Shown in pieces: positions 56,992-64,000 of a stretch of 64,000 nucleotides of DNA. Under the pieces are notes generated by a model. That model was not told where the DNA came from. It made no database searches and was given only the letters and a program-made list of their open reading frames with translations. The translations under genes and the position numbers were made by a program. Source of the stretch: Rhizobium sp. ZPR4. GTDB taxonomy: Bacteria > Pseudomonadota > Alphaproteobacteria > Rhizobiales > Rhizobiaceae. The stretch lies in contig NZ_CP157967.1 of NCBI RefSeq assembly GCF_040215725.1, positions 1,426,001 to 1,490,000 on the forward strand, read 5' to 3'. Numbering within the stretch: position 1 is the stretch's first letter; the number at the start of each line of letters is the position of its first letter.

Positions 56992-57540
56992 TTACTTACC
57001 GGTCGGAACGCCGCCGTTGTCGGCTGGCGCAGGAGTCGTTGCCGGCGCGGTCTGCTGACCGGTCGCGGCCGGAGCCTGCTGGGCAGGTGCTGCGGCAGCC
57101 GGCTGATTGATGGTTGCAGGAGCTGCCTGATTCGTTGCGGCAGGCGGCGTTGCCTGCGACTGCGGAGCGACAGCGCCGCTGTTCGGAACGCCGCTATTGT
57201 CGGCCGGCTTCGGCTGGGACGTGGCCGGAGCAGCACCCTTCTGGCCGCCAAGCGAATCGAGGATGCCGTTGCCCTGACCTGCCGTGCTCGGGATACGATT
57301 GAGAATATCGGTCGGGCGAGCTTCGAAGCGGGACAGCACGTTCATGCCGAGCGCAAGTGCGAAGAACAGCGTGGCGAGGATAGCCGTGGTACGCGTCAGC
57401 GCATTGGCCGTACCGCGCGCAGACATGAAGCCCGATCCGCCGCCGATGCCGAGACCGCCACCTTCGGAGCGCTGAATCAGCACCACGCCGATAAGGGCGA
57501 CGACAACCATGAGATAGATGACAAGCAGTACGGTTTGCAT
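56992..57540 (-). CDS. secG: Preprotein translocase subunit SecG
   Basis: 182 residues from ATG 57540 (a longer frame begins in the ribosome-site region). Two helices: QTVLLVIYLMVVVALIGVVL and AILATLFFALALGMNVLSRF, with the SecG loop LIQRSEGGGLGIGGGSGFMS between. The rest is a long Pro/Ala/Gln-rich tail (PAAAAPAQQAPAATGQQTAP), typical of alphaproteobacterial SecG and probably cytoplasmic or periplasmic disordered sequence. Part of the SecYEG channel. Follows tpiA. Confidence 0.95.
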   Translation of the reverse strand: MQTVLLVIYLMVVVALIGVVLIQRSEGGGLGIGGGSGFMSARGTANALTRTTAILATLFFALALGMNVLSRFEARPTDILNRIPSTAGQGNGILDSLGGQKGAAPATSQPKPADNSGVPNSGAVAPQSQATPPAATNQAAPATINQPAAAAPAQQAPAATGQQTAPATTPAPADNGGVPTGK

Positions 57541-57653
57541 AGATCCAGTCCTGCCCGGTGCGGGCATCAAAAATAAAAGCTCGCGGCTCTTTACATGAGG
57601 CTCTCGCCTATTCCAAGCCCTTTTAAGGCCGGAACTCCGGGCAAGTTGTTGCT

Positions 57654-58424
57654 TCAGGCGAACTGCCGTTCGAATGCGGCATAAATGGCAAGGAAGTCGA
57701 CCGCTTTCAAGCTCTGGCCGCCGACAAGCACACCGTTGACATGCGGAACATCCAAAATGTCGCGTGCATTGGCGCCGCTGACCGATCCGCCATAGAGGAT
57801 TCGCATGTTCGCTCCCTCTTTACCGAAGCGTTGGATGAGCTCGGCGCGGATGAAGGCATGTGCTTCCTCCACGTTCTCCTGGGTCGGGACCACGCCGGTG
57901 CCGATCGCCCATACCGGCTCATAGGCAATCACAGTTGTCTGCGCCGTGGAGCCATCCGGAATGGAGCCCACAAGCTCCCGCTTCAATACTTCGAGCGTCT
58001 GGCCGCTGTTGCGCTCGTAAGCCGTTTCACCGATGCAGATAACGGCGATGAGGCCGGCATCATGAGCCGCCTGCGCCTTGGCGCGCACCAGCATGTCACT
58101 TTCCGCGTGATTCCTCCGGCGCTCCGAATGGCCGACGATGACGTGGGTACCAAAGCAATCGGCGATCATCTCGGCCGAAATATCGCCGGTATGCGCGCCA
58201 CTGACCTGCTGATGACAATCCTGTGCGCCGATGGCCAGCGGACTGTCGTCGCAAAGTGCCGTCGCGACATAGAGCAAGGTGGCTGGGGGGCAGAGCAGTG
58301 TGTCGATCTTCTCCGACAGCGGCGCCTTGACGCCGTCCGCGATCGCCTTGATCTGATCCAGGCTCACGCGCGTGCCGTTCATCTTCCAGTTTCCGGCCAG
58401 AAGCGGCCGTATGGTCTTCGTCAT
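57654..58424 (-). CDS. tpiA: Triosephosphate isomerase
   Basis: 256 residues from ATG 58424 behind GGGGGAG. Catalytic Lys in [20 protein letters not shown], His in [20 protein letters not shown], Glu in [20 protein letters not shown], and the phosphate loop [16 protein letters not shown]. Complete TIM barrel; interconverts DHAP and glyceraldehyde-3-phosphate. In other rhizobia ppiD lies divergently next to tpiA; here ppiD is 19 kb away. Confidence 0.97.
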   Translation of the reverse strand: MTKTIRPLLAGNWKMNGTRVSLDQIKAIADGVKAPLSEKIDTLLCPPATLLYVATALCDDSPLAIGAQDCHQQVSGAHTGDISAEMIADCFGTHVIVGHSERRRNHAESDMLVRAKAQAAHDAGLIAVICIGETAYERNSGQTLEVLKRELVGSIPDGSTAQTTVIAYEPVWAIGTGVVPTQENVEEAHAFIRAELIQRFGKEGANMRILYGGSVSGANARDILDVPHVNGVLVGGQSLKAVDFLAIYAAFERQFA

Positions 58425-58562
58425 TCCGATATTCTCCCCCTTGATCCATCTTCGGACTAACAAAAAGGAAAGGGAAAGGAAAGTTATCGAATGCGGCCGA
58501 AACCGGCTCAAATCGTTTGAAAAATGCTTATCCGGAAAATTAAGTCGGATTGCGAGAATGTT

Positions 58563-59459
58563 TCATGACGCCTGCGGATCGACGATCCAATTGAGCACCT
58601 TGCGCCAATCGGTCATGCGCACCGGCGTTCCGTGATTTCCGGTTTCGAAAAGCGTGAAGCGTGTCGGATAGTGCGCCTTGTAGAGTTTCTCAAACAGAGC
58701 TTGCTGGTCCGCAGCCGCATAGACCGGATCCTTGCTGCCATGCGTGAACCAGAGCGGCAGCTTTGCCTTGTAGAAGGCGCTCTTGGTGAAATCCGGATCG
58801 GTGACGCCGCTCAGGATCGCCATGCCTTTCAGGCGCTTGACGCTCTCGGCATCGCGGGTAATGCCCCAGCAGATGAAGCTGCCCATGGAGGCGCAAGTGA
58901 GGATTACGGGCTTGCCGCCCGACTGCTCGTAGGAATAGCGGATCAGCGCCGCGATATCGGCAACGCCGTTGCTGTCGAAGCCTTTGACGCTCGGCGCGTA
59001 GTAGGTGCCGCCGTTGCGGTAGGCGAGGTTCTTCAGCCGGTTGAAATTGCCGCCGAACGTATAGTCGTTGGAGCCAAGTCTGCGGTCGCCCCCGCGGCCA
59101 TGGATGAAGATGACGGTAAAGGCTTGCTTCGACGCCGGGCCTATGCGGGTGACATCCACTTTACGGTCGCCGAGCTGCAGGGTTTCATCTTCCTGCGCCT
59201 TCCAGCGCAGACCGGTATCGACATAGGCCGGCTTGACGCGCTTTTCCGGAATCTGGTCGCGGCCGTTAATGTCACGCATTTCCTGGTAGTCGATCGTCTG
59301 GAACGCGCCGTTGTCGTGGCTTTCGATGACGGTCTGGTTGGAAAACAGCTCGTCCTTGAACGGCTTCAACATATCTGCGGAGGCGGCCTGCCCTGTCGCC
59401 AGAAGCAAAAAGCCTGAAATTGCGGACAGGATGGGCAAATGAGCTGTGGACATTGGCAT
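58563..59459 (-). CDS. Secreted alpha/beta hydrolase
   Basis: 298 residues from ATG 59459 behind GGAGG. Signal peptide AHLPILSAISGFLLLATGQA with cleavage near ASA. The oxyanion region FTVIFIHGRGGDRRLGSNDY and nucleophile elbow PVILTCASMGSFICWGITRD (A-S-M-G, first Gly replaced by Ala) fit the fold; the late His is in FETGNHGTPV. A periplasmic or secreted esterase/peptidase of unknown substrate. Between tpiA and the divergent parE. Confidence 0.85.
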   Translation of the reverse strand: MPMSTAHLPILSAISGFLLLATGQAASADMLKPFKDELFSNQTVIESHDNGAFQTIDYQEMRDINGRDQIPEKRVKPAYVDTGLRWKAQEDETLQLGDRKVDVTRIGPASKQAFTVIFIHGRGGDRRLGSNDYTFGGNFNRLKNLAYRNGGTYYAPSVKGFDSNGVADIAALIRYSYEQSGGKPVILTCASMGSFICWGITRDAESVKRLKGMAILSGVTDPDFTKSAFYKAKLPLWFTHGSKDPVYAAADQQALFEKLYKAHYPTRFTLFETGNHGTPVRMTDWRKVLNWIVDPQAS

Positions 59460-59664
59460 GCGGATACTTCCTCCGATCGGCCATCGGGCTTGCCATTCTT
59501 CACCCGGCAACGCAAATCTCTTTCATGAATCTGCCCCGTAACGGGGCGCCATCGCTCTTGTGCGCCGTTTCTGGCAGAATCACGATGATTCGCGAATAGC
59601 GGCGACAAATGCGATAATAAAGGGGTTTGGCCCCTCCAGGACAAATCTAGCAGCTCGAAGTTCT

Positions 59665-61728
59665 ATGGATAACAGCAACGATCTCTTCTCCGGCCTCCCC
59701 CGCCCGCCGAAACCAGAAGCAGCGGAAAAGCCGGCCGCAAAGCCGGAAAAGGCAGCCCCCGCGCCCGCACAGCGCGCGGCTCCGATGACGTCGTCGTCGG
59801 AGGAATACGGCGCAAGCTCCATCCGTGTTCTTGAGGGGCTCGAGCCCGTCCGCATGCGTCCCGGCATGTATATCGGCGGCACCGACGAAAAGGCTCTGCA
59901 TCACCTCTTCGCCGAAGTCATCGATAACTCCATGGACGAGGCGGTGGCCGGCCATGCCAATTTCATCGAGGTCTACCTCGACCGAGAGGGCTATCTGACC
60001 GTCACGGATAACGGCCGCGGCATCCCTGTGGAAAATCATCCGCAGGTACCCGGCAAGTCGACGCTCGAAGTCATCATGACCAAGCTTCATGCCGGCGGTA
60101 AGTTCGACGGCAAGGCCTACGAGACGTCAGGCGGTCTGCACGGCGTCGGTGTGTCCGTCGTCAATGCGCTGTCGGATGATCTGGAAGTCGAGGTCGCCCG
60201 TAACCGCAAGCTCTATCGCCAGCGCTTCTCGCGCGGCCTGCCGGTCGGTGGCATCGAAGAGCTGGGCGATGTGCATAACCGGCGCGGCACGCGCGTCCGT
60301 TTTCATCCCGATCCGCAGATCTTCGGCGATCACGCGCGTTTCGATCCGGCCCGCGTTTTCCGGATGGCCCGTTCCAAGGCCTATCTGTTCGGCGGCGTCG
60401 AGATCCGCTGGGGCTGCGATCCGGAGCTGGCGCCCGAAGGCACTGATGTCCCGGAGAAGGCTGTCTTCCACTTCCCCGGCGGCTTGAAGGATTACCTTAA
60501 GGCGACGATGGGCAATGAATTCACCGTCACCCGCGAGATCTTTGCCGGCAAGTCGGAAAAAGAAAGCGGCCACGGCTCGCTCGAATGGGCGATCACCTGG
60601 TATGGCGGCGATCCGCAGATCCACTCCTACTGCAATACCATCCCGACGCCCGAAGGCGGCACGCATGAAGCCGGTTTCCGCATTGCGCTGACCAAGGGTC
60701 TGAAAAACTACGCCGACCTCACCCAGAACAAGCGTGCGGCCAATATTTCCACCGACGACGTGATGATATCAGGCGTCGGAATGCTGTCGATCTTCATCCG
60801 CGAACCGGAATTCGTCGGCCAGACGAAGGACAAGCTGGCGACGGTCGAAGCCCAGCGCCTCGTCGAAAACGCGCTGCGCGATCCCTTCGACCACTATCTT
60901 ACCGATAATCCGGCCGAAGCCGAAAAGCTGCTGGAATGGGTGATCGAGCGCTCGGAAGAGCGCATGCGCCGCCGCAAGGAAAAGGAAGTCAACCGCAAGA
61001 CCGCCGTGCGCAAGCTGCGCCTGCCAGGCAAGCTGGCGGATTGCTCTCAGAACACGTCCGAAGGTGCCGAACTCTTCCTGGTCGAGGGCGATTCGGCAGG
61101 CGGCTCGGCCAAGCAGGCGCGAAACCGTACCAACCAGGCCATCCTGCCCTTGCGCGGCAAGATCCTGAACGTCGCCAGTGCCGGTCGCGAGAAGCTGTCG
61201 GCCAATCAACAGATCACCGACCTGGTCCAGGCGCTCGGCTGCGGCACCCGCACGAAATATCGCGAGGAAGACCTTCGCTATCAGCGCATCGTCGTGATGA
61301 CCGATGCCGACGTCGATGGCGCCCACATCGCCTCGCTGCTCATCACCTTCTTCTATCAGGAGATGCCGGAGCTGATCCGCCAGGGTCATCTGTTCCTGGC
61401 CGTCCCGCCGCTCTACAAGATCACGCAGGGCTCGAAATCCATCTATGCCCGCGACGACGCCCATAGGCAGGAGCTGATGTCGACGGAATTCAAGGGCAAA
61501 GGCAAGGTCGAGATCAGCCGCTTCAAAGGTCTGGGCGAAATGCTTCCAGCCCAGCTCAAGGAAACGACGATGGATCCGTCCAAGCGCACGCTGCTGCGCG
61601 TCGAGATCGACGAGGTCGATTTCGAGGGAACCCGCGATGCCGTCGACAATCTGATGGGCACCAAGGCCGAGGCTCGCTTCCGCTTCATTCAGGAGCGGGC
61701 GGCCTTCGCCGAAGACCTCGACATCTGA
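59665..61728 (+). CDS. parE: DNA topoisomerase IV subunit B
   Basis: 687 residues from ATG 59665. A 40-residue Pro/Ala/Lys-rich N-terminal extension precedes the GHKL ATPase: SSIRVLEGLEPVRMRPGMYI, VIDNSMDEAVAGHANFIEVY, TVTDNGRGIPVENHPQ and GLHGVGVSVVNALSDDLEV. The TOPRIM part shows LFLVEGDSAGGSAKQARNRT and VMTDADVDGAHIASLLITFF. ParE rather than GyrB is chosen from length, the missing GyrB insertion and the N-terminal extension usual in alphaproteobacterial ParE. Decatenates daughter chromosomes with ParC. Confidence 0.92.
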   Translation: MDNSNDLFSGLPRPPKPEAAEKPAAKPEKAAPAPAQRAAPMTSSSEEYGASSIRVLEGLEPVRMRPGMYIGGTDEKALHHLFAEVIDNSMDEAVAGHANFIEVYLDREGYLTVTDNGRGIPVENHPQVPGKSTLEVIMTKLHAGGKFDGKAYETSGGLHGVGVSVVNALSDDLEVEVARNRKLYRQRFSRGLPVGGIEELGDVHNRRGTRVRFHPDPQIFGDHARFDPARVFRMARSKAYLFGGVEIRWGCDPELAPEGTDVPEKAVFHFPGGLKDYLKATMGNEFTVTREIFAGKSEKESGHGSLEWAITWYGGDPQIHSYCNTIPTPEGGTHEAGFRIALTKGLKNYADLTQNKRAANISTDDVMISGVGMLSIFIREPEFVGQTKDKLATVEAQRLVENALRDPFDHYLTDNPAEAEKLLEWVIERSEERMRRRKEKEVNRKTAVRKLRLPGKLADCSQNTSEGAELFLVEGDSAGGSAKQARNRTNQAILPLRGKILNVASAGREKLSANQQITDLVQALGCGTRTKYREEDLRYQRIVVMTDADVDGAHIASLLITFFYQEMPELIRQGHLFLAVPPLYKITQGSKSIYARDDAHRQELMSTEFKGKGKVEISRFKGLGEMLPAQLKETTMDPSKRTLLRVEIDEVDFEGTRDAVDNLMGTKAEARFRFIQERAAFAEDLDI

Positions 61729-61881
61729 CGATAGGCCAACCGTTAATTGCCGCAGTCCACGCGACTCGCGATATTTTATCGGATTGTCGGATATCCGTTA
61801 CGAAGGCGTCATGGATGAATGTGTAGATGGCGGCATTGCCTCAGGAGCCGCCATTTTACCATTCGGGTTGACGATTTCGCC

Positions 61882-63012
61882 ATGTTGAAGCCATTTCTGA
61901 CGACTGCCGCTGCTCTCCTCTTAAGCCACGCCGCCTACGCGTTGGATATCGGAACGACGATCGACGTGCCCTGCCCTTTCGGCGACTGCAAGGCCGGTAT
62001 CAGTCTCTCCTATCTCGGCAATTACGAAATTCCGACAGGCTTCATGGAAAATGGGGTGGAGGTTGGCGGCCTCTCTGGCATCGATTTCGACCCCTCGACC
62101 GGCCGCTATATCGCCATTAGCGACGACCGCTCCGAAAAGGCGCCGGCGCGGTTCTATGATCTGGATATCGATGTTGACGTCAGCGGTCTGAAGGGCGTTG
62201 CCGTTGTCGGTCACGTCACTCTGAAGGACAAGGACGGGCAGCCTTTCGCGGTCAAGAAGGTCGATGGCGAGTCCATTCGCCTGGGCAAGGACGGTATCTA
62301 CTGGACCAGCGAAGGTGACGGCAAGGCGCTGCTGCCGCCCTTCGTGCGCGTCGCCAGTCGCGACGGCAGCTTCCTTCGCGAGTTCTCGTTGCCCGATGGT
62401 TTTGCCCCGACCGCGGACAAGAGCACAGGCATCCGTGACAATCTTGCATTCGAAGGCCTGGCGTTTCTTGCCGGCGGCGACGTTTTGGTCGGTACCGAGT
62501 CAGCGCTCTATCAGGACGGTCCGATCACGACATTGACCAACGGCGCGCTTGCACGTCTTATCCGTTACGACGCGGCGACCGGCGCGCAAAAGGCGCAATA
62601 TGTCTATCCGGTCTCGCCCATCCCGCAGGCGCCCTCCATCGCCGGCGGATGGAATGATTTCGGTCTGTCCGAGATCATGGCGCTCGATGATCGTCATCTC
62701 CTGTCGATCGAGCGCGGCTTTGCGCAAGGCATCGGCAATTCGGTCGCCATCAATATGTTCGATCTTGATGGCGCCACCGACGTCGCCAATATTCCGTCGC
62801 TTGCGAAGACCGATCAACGCATCGTGCCGGCGCGCAAAACGCAGATCATGGATCTGCGTGCCCTCGGCCTCGCCCCCGACAATATTGAAGGCATTACTTT
62901 CGGCAAGGCGAAAGACGGCACCGATCTATTGATCCTGGTGGCCGACAATAATTTCAATCCGACGCAAAAGACGCAGTTTTTCGCGTTCAAGGTGATCAGG
63001 CGCCCCTCCTGA
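61882..63012 (+). CDS. Secreted esterase-like phytase-domain protein
   Basis: 376 residues from ATG 61882. Signal peptide MLKPFLTTAAALLLSHAAYA. The mature part resembles the 'esterase-like activity of phytase' beta-propeller family: GGLSGIDFDPSTGRYIAISD near the start, FEGLAFLAGGDVLVGTESAL, and the closing APDNIEGITFGKAKDGTDLL and LVADNNFNPTQKTQFFAF. Likely periplasmic, with unknown substrate. Stands alone between parE and the permease gene. Confidence 0.88.
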   Translation: MLKPFLTTAAALLLSHAAYALDIGTTIDVPCPFGDCKAGISLSYLGNYEIPTGFMENGVEVGGLSGIDFDPSTGRYIAISDDRSEKAPARFYDLDIDVDVSGLKGVAVVGHVTLKDKDGQPFAVKKVDGESIRLGKDGIYWTSEGDGKALLPPFVRVASRDGSFLREFSLPDGFAPTADKSTGIRDNLAFEGLAFLAGGDVLVGTESALYQDGPITTLTNGALARLIRYDAATGAQKAQYVYPVSPIPQAPSIAGGWNDFGLSEIMALDDRHLLSIERGFAQGIGNSVAINMFDLDGATDVANIPSLAKTDQRIVPARKTQIMDLRALGLAPDNIEGITFGKAKDGTDLLILVADNNFNPTQKTQFFAFKVIRRPS

Positions 63013-63139
63013 TATCTCGCGATAGTCGTGCTAATGTCATGCCTGCATAATAAAGAGGCTTTAAAGCCGTTGCTCTTGAAACGGCCTAGATCATACCCCA
63101 TAACCGGATGATCTAGTAAATAGGGGCGAAGTAAGACCG

Positions 63140-64000
63140 GTGGGTGTATTTGAACGTCATAAGCCAAAGGAACACCGGTGGCTGGGGCCGAGTGCGCATG
63201 CGCGCATGCCTTTGATACCTTCGATTTCCGCGGCGCGTTGGCTGCTGATTCTAATTGCCATTGCCGGCATCTATTTCTTTTACGGTTTTCTCGTTCCGGT
63301 TTTGGCCGCCGCGGTGATCGGCTTTGCCACCTGGCCGCTCTACAGCGATATCGTGCGGCGTACCGGCGGCAATACGACGCTTGCCGCCACCATCGCCATC
63401 GCCTTCATCGTAACCTTCCTTGTCCTGCCCATCGTTCTTTCCGCCATCTATATGGCTGGTGAAGTGCGTGACTGGTTCAGCTGGGCGATCCATGTGAACC
63501 GTGAAGGTGCGCCGCCGCCGCAATGGATTCTGGCTTTGCCAGTCGTCGGCTCCTGGCTCGGCGAGCAGTGGGCGCAATATGTCGGCAGCCCCGGTTCGCT
63601 CGGTGAGCTGGCGCAACTGGTCAGTGGTGCCCATATCGGTAATATATACAGAGCGGTGCTTGCGGCCGGCGGTGGCGCGTTCCACGTCGTGCTGACCTTG
63701 CTCTTCATGCTGATCGCGCTGTTCTTCATTTATCGCGACGGCTCGACATTCGTTCGCCAGGTCGATCTGCTCGGCGAACGCATCCTGCCCAATCGCTGGG
63801 AGAGGATCTCCCGCGTCGTGCCGGCGACGATCAGTTCTACTGTCATGGGCATGACGCTGATCGCTATCGGTGAAGGTATCGTTCTCGGTGTGGCCTATTG
63901 GATCGCCGGCGCTCCCTCGGCCATCACGCTCGGCGTTCTCACCGGCGTCATGGCGCTGGTGCCGGGCGGCGCGCCGCTTTCGATGTCGCTCGTCTCGATC
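63140..64000 (+). CDS. AI-2E/PerM-family transporter (3' end cut by window)
   Basis: 287 residues visible from GTG 63140 (MGVFERHKPKEHRW); an ATG at 63206 is an alternative. After a hydrophilic lead come paired hydrophobic segments (WLLILIAIAGIYFFYGFLVP, VLAAAVIGFATWPLYSDIVR, TIAIAFIVTFLVLPIVLSAI), a soluble domain, then LLFMLIALFFIYRDGSTFVR and GVLTGVMALVPGGAPLSMSL, the family's conserved C-terminal region. Members include autoinducer-2 exporter TqsA and Na+/H+ antiporters; function here is open. Confidence 0.9.
   Translation, partial: MGVFERHKPKEHRWLGPSAHARMPLIPSISAARWLLILIAIAGIYFFYGFLVPVLAAAVIGFATWPLYSDIVRRTGGNTTLAATIAIAFIVTFLVLPIVLSAIYMAGEVRDWFSWAIHVNREGAPPPQWILALPVVGSWLGEQWAQYVGSPGSLGELAQLVSGAHIGNIYRAVLAAGGGAFHVVLTLLFMLIALFFIYRDGSTFVRQVDLLGERILPNRWERISRVVPATISSTVMGMTLIAIGEGIVLGVAYWIAGAPSAITLGVLTGVMALVPGGAPLSMSLVSI

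Overview
The window looks like chromosomal DNA of a fast-growing rhizobium (Rhizobium, close to the R. tropici / R. leguminosarum lineage). This rests on GC-rich codon use, the gene orders rlpA-dac-tmk-holB and ppiD-trpD-trpC-moaC-moeA, a RirA-type iron box, DUF1127 and FtrA proteins, and rhizobial palindromic intergenic repeats. The genus is inferred from content and gene order, not from a search.

Layout. 1-4.3 kb: edge of a flavin reductase gene and a heterodimeric ABC exporter. 4.6-8.2 kb: RibD-type reductase, a small basic protein overlapping rpsU, a small protein, cspA, and a LysR regulator divergent from a DUF1127 protein. 8.3-13.6 kb: TonB-dependent siderophore receptor with a candidate iron box, a soluble PBP5-like carboxypeptidase, a methyltransferase, an SRPBCC protein. 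13.7-26.5 kb: a housekeeping run on the minus strand (rlpA, dac, tmk, holB // metG, tatD, MBL hydrolase, YbaK-like), split by a plus-strand block (TSUP permease, isochorismatase-fold hydrolase, glycogen phosphorylase). 26.8-29.9 kb: GNAT, an ECF41-type sigma factor overlapping a flavodoxin-fold oxidoreductase, and an FkbM methyltransferase.

29.96-32.6 kb is the accessory region: an intact tRNA-Ser(UGA), two decayed tyrosine recombinases, a phage holin-like gene, a truncated endolysin, a degraded SH3-like secreted protein, a small secreted protein, a small membrane protein and a tRNA-Thr-like 3' fragment beside the second recombinase. It reads as a worn-down site of repeated prophage or island integration.

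33-43 kb: 3-methyladenine glycosylase, a marR-emrA-emrB efflux operon, a DUF883-like protein and the ppiD-trpDC-moaC-moeA operon (envelope folding, tryptophan, molybdopterin). 43.3-54.1 kb is metabolic and regulatory: NmrA/DoxX divergent from LysR, 6-phosphogluconate dehydrogenase, a TehA/SLAC1 channel, a glyoxalase-fold protein, a divergent pair of citrate synthase homologues (one with an N-terminal helix-turn-helix), LysR/LysE, a nickel-cobalt permease, and rhodanese divergent from FtrA. 55.2-64 kb returns to core genes: pyrG, secG, tpiA, an alpha/beta hydrolase, parE, a phytase-like esterase and a truncated AI-2E family permease.

No CRISPR array, intact insertion sequence or intact prophage was seen. 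The observations most worth a check are the divergent citrate synthase pair and its operator-like inverted repeats, the layered integration scar at 30-32.6 kb, the ECF41 sigma operon with a matching promoter, and a DacC homologue lacking two of its three catalytic motifs.
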